From assembly GCA_934718785.1 (NCBI GenBank), contig CAKVAF010000004.1, positions 1 through 64,000 on the forward strand: DNA of 64,000 nt, given 5' to 3'. The translations under genes and the position numbers were made by a program. Shown here one piece after another: positions 1 to 8,310 of the stretch. Source of the stretch: an uncultured Campylobacter sp. GTDB lineage: Bacteria > Campylobacterota > Campylobacteria > Campylobacterales > Campylobacteraceae. Numbering within the stretch: position 1 is the first letter of the stretch; the number at the start of each line of letters is the position of its first letter. A model generated the notes under the pieces. That model did no database searches, was not told the origin of the DNA, and worked only from the letters and a program-made list of their open reading frames with translations.

Positions 1-185
1 ACTTCATTCAAGAACTCATCAAAAGCGAAGACAAGAAAAAGCCCTTTAGCGATGAAAAACTACTCAGCCTTGCTTCAAAGAAATTTAGCTCTATAAATAT
101 AGGGCGGCGCACCATAGCAAAATACCGCATCCAGCTAGGTATAGCAAGCTCCACAGATAGGAAAAAAATTTATGAACTTCAATGA
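1..185 (+). CDS. rpoN: RNA polymerase sigma-54 factor RpoN, C-terminal fragment
   Basis: Only the last 60 codons lie in the window; the first complete codon is at 3 and the stop is at 183-185. The peptide carries the sequence GRRTIAKYR at about fragment residues 34-42, which is the RpoN box that contacts the -24 promoter element, and it ends in IYELQ. RpoN directs core polymerase to GG-N10-GC promoters and drives the middle flagellar genes in Campylobacter. The next gene starts at 172 in another frame, a 14-bp overlap that suggests co-transcription. A matching promoter site is seen upstream of flaG in this window. The upstream part is outside the window, so intactness cannot be judged. Confidence 0.9.
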   Translation, partial: FIQELIKSEDKKKPFSDEKLLSLASKKFSSINIGRRTIAKYRIQLGIASSTDRKKIYELQ

Positions 186-891
186 TTTATTTGATGATTT
201 TTCTTATAAACAGAGCCTAGAACAAGGCTTAATCACAGCAGGAAAGGGCGAATTTGACTTTTTAGGACAAAGATTTTTTTATGCTTTTAAAAAAGTGCGT
301 TTTTTAAGACTAAAAATAGATAAAGACGGACTTTCAAGGCTTTCTATACCGCTTTTTTATAAAGAAAAAGAGGTGCTTGAGTTTTTAAGAAAAAATGAAG
401 AATGGATAAACTTAAAAATTTCAAACATAAAAAAACTTAAAGAAAGCAAGAAAAAAGATGAAATTTTATTTTTAGGTAAGATTTATAAATGTAAATTTGA
501 GCCTTTTATCTCAAAAACGCAGTTTAAAAACAAGGTTTTGCTTGTTAAAGATGAGCAAGATTTAGAGCTTTTTTTACGCAAAAATGCTAGGATAATTTTT
601 TTATTTTATCTTAAAAAATGGCAAAAGCATTTTGAAAAAAAGGTGCGTAGAATAAGCATTAAAAAAATGAACACGCGCTGGGGTTCTTGCAATCACAACA
701 AGGCTTATATAAATTTAAATTTAAATTTAATGCAAAAGCCTTTAAAGGCCATTGAATACGTCATTTTACACGAGCTTACTCACTTAATTCATCCTCATCA
801 TCAAGCAAGCTTTTATGAGCATTTAAAAAGCTTGATGAGTGATTATAAAAAAAGAGAGCTTGAGTATTTTAAAAATAGCGCGCTTGATTAA
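172..891 (+). CDS. YgjP-like metallopeptidase domain protein (DUF45, M48-type)
   Basis: A 239-residue protein with the zinc-binding HELTH motif at about residues 200-204, followed by more histidines (HPHH), and the TRWGSC motif at about 168-173 that is typical of the YgjP/DUF45 family. There is no signal peptide or membrane segment, so it is probably cytoplasmic. The family looks like a zinc-dependent protease, but I know of no firm substrate. It overlaps the end of rpoN by 14 bp, and the next gene starts 10 bp after its stop, so it probably belongs to the same transcript. The overlap with rpoN may be spurious if a later start is used, but the first ATG gives a normal family length. Confidence 0.85.
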   Translation: MNFNDLFDDFSYKQSLEQGLITAGKGEFDFLGQRFFYAFKKVRFLRLKIDKDGLSRLSIPLFYKEKEVLEFLRKNEEWINLKISNIKKLKESKKKDEILFLGKIYKCKFEPFISKTQFKNKVLLVKDEQDLELFLRKNARIIFLFYLKKWQKHFEKKVRRISIKKMNTRWGSCNHNKAYINLNLNLMQKPLKAIEYVILHELTHLIHPHHQASFYEHLKSLMSDYKKRELEYFKNSALD

Positions 892-901
892 AGGGGGAAA
901 A

Positions 902-2521
902 ATGATTTTAAAATTTGAGTTTTTTTATAGTAGCGATAATGATTTTTTCGAGTATTTGCTACATTTTTATGCGCAAAATTTTTTCTATCATTTAGAAAAA
1001 AAAGAAGAAAAAATTGACTTTTATTTAAAAGGAGAAGAAAATGAAATGCTTGAGTTTTGCGAGCTTTTAAATAACTTGCCAAGTTCTGTTTTTTTAAGAA
1101 ATTTCAATGTCAGCGCTGAAAATAATTTAGACTTTGAAAAAAGCATTTTCAAGCCCTCAAATTATGTTAAAAAGGACTTTTTAACAAGGCTTAATGCTAA
1201 TTTTTATTTAGAAAAAAATGACTTTGCTTTAAATGAATGGAATGAGTTTGTAAATGATGAGCTTTCATTTGATGATAAAACTTATTTAAAAATAAGCCCT
1301 GAAAATGCCCCAAATTTAATGCAAGAAGCTTTATTAAAGCTAGAAAAAAACGAGAGCATTTATATTAAAAATCACTTAGGAAATTATGAGCTTTTTTTAT
1401 TTGACGCTGAGCTTAGGGCTGATTTTTTAATGCCTTGTGATATAAAGGCTATTTCATCAGCCTTTGTTTGCAATGATGAGCAATTAAAGCTTTTAGCAAG
1501 CCTTGAAAAGCCTCTTTTAAGCCTTAGAATGAGTGCTGTTTTTAGGCAAAATCACGGACTAAAAACAAAGGAATTTAAGCTAAAACTTGCAAATAATATC
1601 TTTTTATTTGCCCTTACAAACGCACTTTTTAATAAAAATCATAAATTTTTAAGCTTTAAAAAAATAAGGCATTTTGAGGATGATTTTGAGCTTTTTGAGC
1701 TTGAAAAAAAACTCGTGATTTTGCGTGGCTTTGACTTTATAAATCAAAAAGCAAAAAAGCTTATTTTTAGCAAAAAAGAGCTAAAAAATTCAAATTTAAA
1801 AGAAGAAAATTTAAATGAAAAAAATAATGAAAATTTACAATATTTAAAAAAAGAAGCTAGAAATTTTGCGCGCCTTTCTTATATTGTATCTAAGTCTAAA
1901 AAAGACGCCCTTTTTTTAGAGCTTAGCAAGGATTATGAGGACATTTTGCTTTTAAATAAGGAGCTAAATTTACTTAAGCTTTTTCTTCCAAGCTCAGCTA
2001 CTAAGCTTTATGAGGACATTAAAGCTGATGAGGTAGGCGCTAGGCTTTTAAATAATTTTTCCTTAAATTTCAAGCTTTTAGAGGGTGAGTTTAAACTTAA
2101 AAACAATTTTTATTCGCTTTTAGGGCTTGTTGGCAAGATTTTAAATTTAGATTCTGATTTAGAAAATGCGGCAAAAAAGCTTTTGGCAATTAGCGATGAG
2201 AGTAAAATGCCACGCGGGGTGAAGATTGATTACCGTTTCAAAGAAAGTGATGATAATGCTTTGAAAGAATTTGATTATACACGCACCATTCGCTCTACAA
2301 TGAGCTTTTTATTAGCAGGTGTGGATGTAAATAATATAGCTTATGGAGCAGTTGAAAGCCTTGCTTTTTTCTTACGTGATTTTTATGATGATTTAGTGCA
2401 GAAAAAACAGGCTCAAAGTGCTATTATAACAGGCTCATTATTTTCTCACAAGTTTTTACTTAAAAATACCTTAAAACATATCAAACACTGCGAGCTAACA
2501 GATGTGCCCCTTTACATATAA
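902..2521 (+). CDS. HydE-like protein, probable NiFe-hydrogenase maturation factor
   Basis: The start is placed at the ATG at 902, which has the ribosome site AAAGGGGG just upstream; an in-frame ATG at 839 lies inside the previous gene and has no comparable site. The 539-residue product is rich in Lys, Leu and Phe and has no clear membrane segment. It ends 20 bp inside hypF, which points to a linked role. Its last 80 residues (NNIAYGAVESLAFF, then ITGSLFSHKFLLKN) resemble the C-terminal ASKHA-fold stretch of HypF (ADIIIK, then CGGVFQNKSLLEI). Epsilonproteobacteria have a poorly understood hydrogenase gene hydE; the assignment rests on context and this resemblance. It could instead be a lineage-specific HypF partner. 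Confidence 0.5.
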   Translation: MILKFEFFYSSDNDFFEYLLHFYAQNFFYHLEKKEEKIDFYLKGEENEMLEFCELLNNLPSSVFLRNFNVSAENNLDFEKSIFKPSNYVKKDFLTRLNANFYLEKNDFALNEWNEFVNDELSFDDKTYLKISPENAPNLMQEALLKLEKNESIYIKNHLGNYELFLFDAELRADFLMPCDIKAISSAFVCNDEQLKLLASLEKPLLSLRMSAVFRQNHGLKTKEFKLKLANNIFLFALTNALFNKNHKFLSFKKIRHFEDDFELFELEKKLVILRGFDFINQKAKKLIFSKKELKNSNLKEENLNEKNNENLQYLKKEARNFARLSYIVSKSKKDALFLELSKDYEDILLLNKELNLLKLFLPSSATKLYEDIKADEVGARLLNNFSLNFKLLEGEFKLKNNFYSLLGLVGKILNLDSDLENAAKKLLAISDESKMPRGVKIDYRFKESDDNALKEFDYTRTIRSTMSFLLAGVDVNNIAYGAVESLAFFLRDFYDDLVQKKQAQSAIITGSLFSHKFLLKNTLKHIKHCELTDVPLYI

Positions 2522-4766
2522 AATCACCTTAAAAGGTCTAGTTCAAGGCGTTGGAATGCGCCCTTTTATTTATAATTTGGCAAAAAAATTTAGGCTTTTT
2601 GGCAAGGTTTATAATGATACTAGCGCAGTTATAATTGTTTTAAATAGCGATAAATCAAGACTTTCAAGCTTTATAAAAGCTTTAAAGGCTGATTTACCCC
2701 CACTTTCTAGGCTTGATAGTGTGAAAATTTCTAAGCTTAAATATGAAAATTTCAAAAATTTTTACATAGAAAAATCAAAAAGTGCTCTTAAAACAACGCC
2801 TATTTTACCAGACTTTGCTATTTGTGAGCGTTGTAAAAAAGAATTCAACTCGCCTAAAAATGCGCGCTTTAATTATGCTTTCATTACCTGCACGCATTGT
2901 GGGGTGCGCTTTTCTATCATTAAAAGCCTGCCTTATGATAGAAAAAACACGACTATGGACGTTTTTAAAATGTGTGCATTTTGCAAAAGCGAGTATGAAG
3001 ATCCTTTAAATGTGCGTTTTCACGCCCAGCCAATAAGCTGCGTAAAATGCGCTATTAGTGTGTTTTTAAGAAATAATTCAGGCAGGATTTTAGCCAAAAA
3101 TGATAAGGCTATAAGTGAGCTTGCTCAGGCTTTAAAGAGTGGTAAAATAGTGGCTATAAAAGCAGTTGGGGGCTTTCATCTTTGTTGTGATGCTTTAAAT
3201 TTAGCTTCTATTAAACGTTTAAGGGAGCTTAAAAATAGGGCTTTAAAGCCCTTTGCTTTGCTTTGTGAAGATGAAGCTATGGCTTTAAACTTAGCTAATA
3301 TTAGTCAAAAAGAAAGCAAGCTTTTACGCTCAAATATCGCTCCTATCGTTCTTTTAAGAAAGAAAAAAAATATTAAGTTTAAAAAAGCTCTTGATTTAAT
3401 TGCTCCAAATACTGATAAAATAGGCATTATGCTGGCCAATCAAGGCTTGCAGCTTTTAATTTTTAAGCATTTTAAAAAGCCAATTATTGCTACAAGTGCG
3501 AATTTAAAGGGCGAGTGCATTATTTATGATGAAGAAAATTTAAGAAAGAAACTGGGCTTTGTTTATGATTTTTGCCTTGATTTTGATAGAAAAATACAAA
3601 ATCCAAGCGATGATAGTATAGCTTGTGTGGTGAATAATAAAACTATGTTTTTACGCACTTCAAGAGGGCTCAATCCTTATTTTATCAATCTTTCAAAAGA
3701 TTTTAAGGACTTAAACGCCCTTGCTTTAGGCAGTGAGCTTAAAAATGAATTTGTGCTTTCTTATGATAAAAAACTCATCATAAGCCCTTATATAGGAGAT
3801 TTAAAAAGCCTTGATGTAAGAGAGCGTTTTTTCACACTTTTAGCTTTTTTTAAGCAAAATTATGATTTGAGCTTTCAAAATATTCTCATAGATAAACACC
3901 CGCATTTTAGCTATACTAAAGAGCTTTTAAATGAGTTTTTAAAAGATGAAAAAGAGCTTAAAGTGCTTAAAATTCAGCATCACTACGCTCATGCTTGTGC
4001 TGTTATGTTTGAAAATAAACTTAAAAAAACCTGCCTTGCCTTTTGCTTTGATGGCACGGGTTATGGTGATGATGCTCAAATTTGGGGTGGAGAAGTGCTT
4101 TTAGCAAATCTTAAAAACTATGAGAGAATAGGGCATTTTAAGTATTTTAAGCTCGTAAATACAGATATAAAAAATATTAAAAATTTAGCACTTAGCCTTA
4201 TTTTAAGCTTAAATTTAAAAGAAGAAGCTAAGGAATTTTTAAATAAATTTGAAGAAAAAAATTTAAATAATTTAGAAAAAGTTTTTCATCAAAGTAGGCT
4301 TTATACTAGTTCTTTAGGGCGTATTATCGATGCTTTTGCGGCTGTGATTTTTGATTTAAAAGAGCTTGAGTTTGAAGCACAAAGTGGGCTTTTAATGGAA
4401 AATTTTTATCAAAAAAATCTTGATTTTTCTTATAAATTTGATTTTATTGAAAATGAAATTTGTGTAAAAGAAGCCTTTAAAGCTGTGCTTAAGGAAAAAG
4501 ATAAAAAAAGAGCTTGCACGGGCTTTTTAAACGCTTTAGCTGATATAATTATCAAAACGAGTGCATTTTATAAGCAAAAATATCAAAAAGATTTTACTGT
4601 TTTACTTTGTGGTGGAGTATTTCAAAATAAGAGCTTGCTAGAAATTTTAGCGCGTAAAAAATTTAAATTCAAGGCTAATTTTAAATTCCCGCCAAATGAT
4701 AGCTCCATCGCACTTGGGCAAATGGCGCATTTTTTGTATAAAAATGATTTAAGCTTACTAGCTTAA
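2502..4766 (+). CDS. hypF: Carbamoyltransferase HypF, NiFe-hydrogenase maturation
   Basis: A 754-residue full-length HypF. It turns carbamoyl phosphate into the carbamoyl group that HypE dehydrates to make the cyanide ligands of the NiFe centre. The order of domains is visible: an acylphosphatase domain with LVQGVGMRPF near residue 15, zinc-finger cysteine pairs between about 107 and 180 (CERC, CTHC, CAFC, CVKC), a YrdC-like domain to about 380, then a Kae1-like domain with HHYAHA, CFDGTGYG and CGGVFQNK. The start overlaps the upstream gene by 20 bp. The other hyp genes are not in the window. The hydrogenase itself is inferred to exist elsewhere in the genome. Confidence 0.95.
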   Translation: MCPFTYKITLKGLVQGVGMRPFIYNLAKKFRLFGKVYNDTSAVIIVLNSDKSRLSSFIKALKADLPPLSRLDSVKISKLKYENFKNFYIEKSKSALKTTPILPDFAICERCKKEFNSPKNARFNYAFITCTHCGVRFSIIKSLPYDRKNTTMDVFKMCAFCKSEYEDPLNVRFHAQPISCVKCAISVFLRNNSGRILAKNDKAISELAQALKSGKIVAIKAVGGFHLCCDALNLASIKRLRELKNRALKPFALLCEDEAMALNLANISQKESKLLRSNIAPIVLLRKKKNIKFKKALDLIAPNTDKIGIMLANQGLQLLIFKHFKKPIIATSANLKGECIIYDEENLRKKLGFVYDFCLDFDRKIQNPSDDSIACVVNNKTMFLRTSRGLNPYFINLSKDFKDLNALALGSELKNEFVLSYDKKLIISPYIGDLKSLDVRERFFTLLAFFKQNYDLSFQNILIDKHPHFSYTKELLNEFLKDEKELKVLKIQHHYAHACAVMFENKLKKTCLAFCFDGTGYGDDAQIWGGEVLLANLKNYERIGHFKYFKLVNTDIKNIKNLALSLILSLNLKEEAKEFLNKFEEKNLNNLEKVFHQSRLYTSSLGRIIDAFAAVIFDLKELEFEAQSGLLMENFYQKNLDFSYKFDFIENEICVKEAFKAVLKEKDKKRACTGFLNALADIIIKTSAFYKQKYQKDFTVLLCGGVFQNKSLLEILARKKFKFKANFKFPPNDSSIALGQMAHFLYKNDLSLLA

Positions 4767-4798
4767 AATACATTAAATTTAGCTTAAAAAGGAGAAAA

Positions 4799-6901
4799 AT
4801 GGCTCTTATCGAGCTTATTAAAGCAAATAAAAGCTTTGATGAAAAAATCATCTTAAAAAATGCAAATTTTAGCGCAAATTTAGGCGATAAAATCGCTATC
4901 ATAGGTAAAAATGGCGAAGGTAAGTCAAGTTTGATGAAGATTTTAATAGGCAAGCTCGCCCTTGATAGTGGCAGAATTAATGTGCAAAATAATATTAAAA
5001 TTTCTATGCTCAAACAAGAGCCTGATTTTAGCTCAAATTTAAATGTGATAGAAAGCATTAAGCAAGGACTTAGTGAAATTTACAAGGCTTTAAATGAATA
5101 CGAACTTTATAGTAAAAGGCTAGAAAAAGAGCCTGAAAATAAGCTTATTTTAAAACAAATTGATGAATTAAGCGCCTTTTTAGATGCCAAAGATGCTTGG
5201 GATATAGAAGCAAAAATAGAGCGCATTTTGAAAGAATTTGATCTTTTGAAATTTAAAAATAGAAGCCTAAGCACTCTTAGCGGGGGCGAGCTTAGACGCA
5301 TAGCGCTTTGTCAAATCGTGCTTGAGAGTGCTGATATTATGCTACTTGATGAGCCTAGTAATCACTTAGATGTCTATATGACAAGCTTTTTAGAGGACTT
5401 ACTAAAATCTAGCAAATCCTGCATTATTTTCATCAGCCACGATAGATATTTTATCGATGAGGTGGCAAGCTCTTGCCTTGAGCTTGAGTGCGGTGAGCTT
5501 AAGAATTTTAAGGGAAATTATACAAATTACTTGAGTAAAAAAGCCGAGCTTTTAGCAAGCTTAAATAAATCTTATGAAAGCTTGATTAAAAATTTAAAGG
5601 CTGAAGAAGAGTGGCTAAGACGGGGTGTAAAGGCTAGATTAAAACGCAATGAGGGCAGGAAAGAGCGCATTTTAAAAATGCGAGAAGAAGCTAAGAAAAA
5701 TCCCTCTCAAATCAAAAAATTAAAACTAGAGCTTGAAAGAGCGAGTAAAAATTTCAATCAAAGCGAGGGTAAAAACAGGCAAAAAATGCTTTTTGAACTT
5801 CATCAAATCAGCAAAAGTGTGAGTGAAAAGGACTGGCTTGATGAAAATTTAAAATCAAATTTGCCTTTAAATTTTAATGAAAATTTAAGTTTAAATTCAA
5901 GCCAAAATTTAAATAAAAATTTAAATCAAAACTCGAATTTAAATATAAATTCAAACAAAAATTTAAAATTAAACGCAAATCAAATTTCAAGTCAAAGATG
6001 GCTTTTTAAAAACTTTAGTGTAAGGATAATGCAAAATGAGCGCATAGGCATAGTAGGGGCTAATGGCTGTGGTAAATCTAGCTTTGTAAAAGCCTTATTA
6101 GGACTTTTAAAACTTGATAGTGGTAGTATCAAAAAAGCTGAGTTAAATATAGGCTATTTTGAGCAAACGCGCTCTGTGCTAAATACTGATAAAACTTTAC
6201 TAGAGCTTTTTTGCCCAAATGGTGGCGATACTGTGCAGGTGCGGGGTAAAAATATGCATCTTTATGCTTATCTTAAAAATTTCTTATTTCCTAAGGAATT
6301 TTTGCAAAAAAGTGTAAGTGTTTTAAGCGGGGGCGAGAAAAACCGCGTGGCTTTAGCACTTTTATTTACACAAAAATACGATGTGTTAATACTTGATGAG
6401 CCTACAAATGACCTTGATATAGCTACTATCAATATACTTGAGGAGTATTTACTAAGTTTTGATGGAGCGATTTTGCTCATCAGCCACGATAGATTTTTCT
6501 TAGATAAAATCACTACCAAGCTTTACGCCTTTGAAAACTCCAAAATAGAGATTTATCATACTCCCTACACGCAGTATTTAGAGAATGAAAAAGAAAAAAA
6601 AGAATTTGAGCTTTTTACTGAAACTTTGAATGAAAATTTAAAAGAAGATAAAAGCTTTTTAAAAAACAAAACAAAAAACATTAAATTAAGCTATAAAGAA
6701 AAAGAAATTTTAGAAAAATATCCTGAAAAAATACAAAATTTAGAGCTTGAGATTAAAAATTTACAACAAAGTTTAAGCGATGAAAAGGCTTATAAAGAGC
6801 TTAACACACTTTATAAGAGCTTACAAGAAGCACAAGCAAGGCTTAAAAACCTTGAAAATGAATATTTTGAGGTCTTAGAAAAAAGCGAAACTATGGAATA
6901 A
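4799..6901 (+). CDS. uup: ABC-F family ATPase, Uup-like
   Basis: A 700-residue protein with two ABC ATPase domains and no membrane segments, which is the ABC-F layout of ribosome-associated ATPases. The first domain has GKNGEGKSS (residues 36-44), LSGGELRR and LLDEPSNHLD; the second has GANGCGKSS, LSGGEKNR and LILDEPTNDLD. A Lys/Glu-rich coiled coil at the C-terminus (about 630-695) resembles Uup. A good ribosome site (AAGGAG) precedes the ATG. The stretch between the domains (about residues 350-395) contains an odd Asn/Leu/Lys run that looks like an expanded low-complexity insert. Other ABC-F subfamilies are possible, but the C-terminal coiled coil favours Uup. Confidence 0.88.
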   Translation: MALIELIKANKSFDEKIILKNANFSANLGDKIAIIGKNGEGKSSLMKILIGKLALDSGRINVQNNIKISMLKQEPDFSSNLNVIESIKQGLSEIYKALNEYELYSKRLEKEPENKLILKQIDELSAFLDAKDAWDIEAKIERILKEFDLLKFKNRSLSTLSGGELRRIALCQIVLESADIMLLDEPSNHLDVYMTSFLEDLLKSSKSCIIFISHDRYFIDEVASSCLELECGELKNFKGNYTNYLSKKAELLASLNKSYESLIKNLKAEEEWLRRGVKARLKRNEGRKERILKMREEAKKNPSQIKKLKLELERASKNFNQSEGKNRQKMLFELHQISKSVSEKDWLDENLKSNLPLNFNENLSLNSSQNLNKNLNQNSNLNINSNKNLKLNANQISSQRWLFKNFSVRIMQNERIGIVGANGCGKSSFVKALLGLLKLDSGSIKKAELNIGYFEQTRSVLNTDKTLLELFCPNGGDTVQVRGKNMHLYAYLKNFLFPKEFLQKSVSVLSGGEKNRVALALLFTQKYDVLILDEPTNDLDIATINILEEYLLSFDGAILLISHDRFFLDKITTKLYAFENSKIEIYHTPYTQYLENEKEKKEFELFTETLNENLKEDKSFLKNKTKNIKLSYKEKEILEKYPEKIQNLELEIKNLQQSLSDEKAYKELNTLYKSLQEAQARLKNLENEYFEVLEKSETME

Positions 6902-7133
6902 AAAATAAAAAATTTCATTTATTGTGCTGCTATATGAAATAAAATTTTAAATTACAAATTAAATTTTATAACTTCAAAGGGTTTTCTTTTTATAAACACC
7001 ACAACAAACATTAAAAGCATATCAAGCCTCAATTTTACAATAAAATAAATAGATTACAGCATAAATTTATAAGGACAATGCATTGAGTATTTTTTAAATT
7101 TTAATTTTTCAAGTCTTTTTAATCAAAACAAGC

Positions 7134-7139
7134 TATAAT
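7134..7139 (+). promoter_or_regulatory. Probable -10 element (TATAAT) of pseI
   Basis: A perfect TATAAT lies 62 bp before the pseI start in a 300-bp gap (6902-7201) that otherwise holds only AT-rich DNA and a weak inverted repeat (TTTCAT/ATGAAA) near 6915-6940 after the ABC-F gene. A leader of about 55 nt would follow. I see no recognisable sigma-54 or FliA motif here. Confidence 0.5.
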
Positions 7140-7201
7140 AAAGCTTTGATTATGAAATTTTAAATAAAAACGCGAATTTATCGCACATTTTAAGGATAAT
7201 T

Positions 7202-8233
7202 ATGAAAATAGCAAATTTTGACACGAACGAGCAAGTTTTTATCATCGCAGAACTCTCAGCAAATCATGCAGGTAGCCTAGATACCGCGCTTAAAAGCGTG
7301 AGCGCAGCTAAAAAAGCCGGAGCAAACGCCATAAAAATCCAGACTTACACCCCAGATAGTCTCACGCTAGATAGTAGCAAAAGCGATTTCATCATCAAAG
7401 GCGGGCTTTGGGATAATCGCAAGCTTTACGAGCTTTATGAAAGTGCCAAAACGCCTTATGAATGGCACGCGCAAATCTTTGAAGCGGCGCAAAATGAAGG
7501 GCTGATTTGCTTTTCAAGCCCTTTTTGTAGCGCGGATATAGAGTTTTTAAAACGTTTTGATCCGCCCGCTTATAAAATCGCTTCTTTCGAGGCTAATGAT
7601 GAAAATTTCATCCGCGAAATTGCTAAGCAGCACAAGCCTACCTTGCTTTCAACGGGCATTGCAAGCCTTGATGAGCTAGGGCGCGCGCGTGAAATTTTTA
7701 AGGAAGAAAACAATAAAAATTTGATGTTTTTAAAATGCACATCTGCCTATCCTGCTAGCTTTTCGGATATGAATTTGCAAGCGATTAAAAGCCTGCGCGA
7801 GACTTTTGATATTGAAGTGGGTTTAAGTGATCACAGCAGTGGGCATTTAGCGGCTGTGATGGCGGTGGCACTGGGCGCGCGCGTGATTGAAAAGCATTTT
7901 ATGCTCGATAAAAGCATTCAAAGCGAAGATAGTGCTTTTAGTCTTGATTTTGATGAGTTTAGTGCCCTTTGCAAAGCCGTGCGCGAAGCTGAGAGCGCGC
8001 TTGGCGATGGACATTTAAGCCTTGATGAAAAAGCGCTTAAAAACCGCACTTTCGCGCGCAGTTTATATGCAAGCAGCGACATTAAAAAAGGCGAGAAATT
8101 CAGCGCACAAAATGTAAAATCCGTGCGCCCAAGCTTTGGACTTCATCCTAAGTTTTACAATGAAATTCTAGGCAAAACCGCCACGCGCGATATAGAATTT
8201 GGCGAAGCGTTAAAAATCAATGATTTTGAGTGA
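7202..8233 (+). CDS. pseI: Pseudaminic acid synthase PseI
   Basis: A 343-residue enzyme that condenses phosphoenolpyruvate with 2,4-diacetamido-2,4,6-trideoxy-L-altrose to give pseudaminic acid, the sugar that decorates Campylobacter flagellin. The N-terminal NeuB barrel has IIAELSANHAG, KIQTYTPDSL, FSSPF, GLSDHS and the EKHF metal-site region. The C-terminal antifreeze-like (SAF) domain covers about residues 285-343 (ARSLYASSDIKKGE, NVKSVRPSFGLHPKF). The length and many stretches match C. jejuni PseI as I remember it, rather than the sialic acid or legionaminic acid synthases. It has its own promoter and ribosome site (AAGGA). No other pse gene is nearby, which differs from the clustered flagellar glycosylation locus of C. 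jejuni. Confidence 0.93.
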   Translation: MKIANFDTNEQVFIIAELSANHAGSLDTALKSVSAAKKAGANAIKIQTYTPDSLTLDSSKSDFIIKGGLWDNRKLYELYESAKTPYEWHAQIFEAAQNEGLICFSSPFCSADIEFLKRFDPPAYKIASFEANDENFIREIAKQHKPTLLSTGIASLDELGRAREIFKEENNKNLMFLKCTSAYPASFSDMNLQAIKSLRETFDIEVGLSDHSSGHLAAVMAVALGARVIEKHFMLDKSIQSEDSAFSLDFDEFSALCKAVREAESALGDGHLSLDEKALKNRTFARSLYASSDIKKGEKFSAQNVKSVRPSFGLHPKFYNEILGKTATRDIEFGEALKINDFE

Positions 8234-8266
8234 GATTTTATATTTTTTAAAATTTAGAATTTAAAA

Positions 8267-8295
8267 TAAATCCCAAAACAGCGGCGCGGGATTTA
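8267..8295 (+). repeat. GC-rich motif in a hairpin between pseI and ftsY
   Basis: Arms TAAATCCC (8267-8274) and GGGATTTA (8288-8295) enclose the 13-base loop AAAACAGCGGCGC. This is a copy of a dispersed motif found at many other intergenic sites in the window. It sits between the 3' ends of two convergent genes, so it may also act as a transcription stop. Confidence 0.6.
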
Positions 8296-8310
8296 AAATT
8301 TAGAAATTTT

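Noticed and set aside
4681..5058. Open frame on the minus strand across the hypF end and the ABC-F start
   Set aside because: It spans two well-supported genes and their gap, with no domain or ribosome site.
6902..7133. Possible non-coding RNA before pseI
   Set aside because: Only a weak inverted repeat is present, more simply read as the end of the ABC-F transcript.
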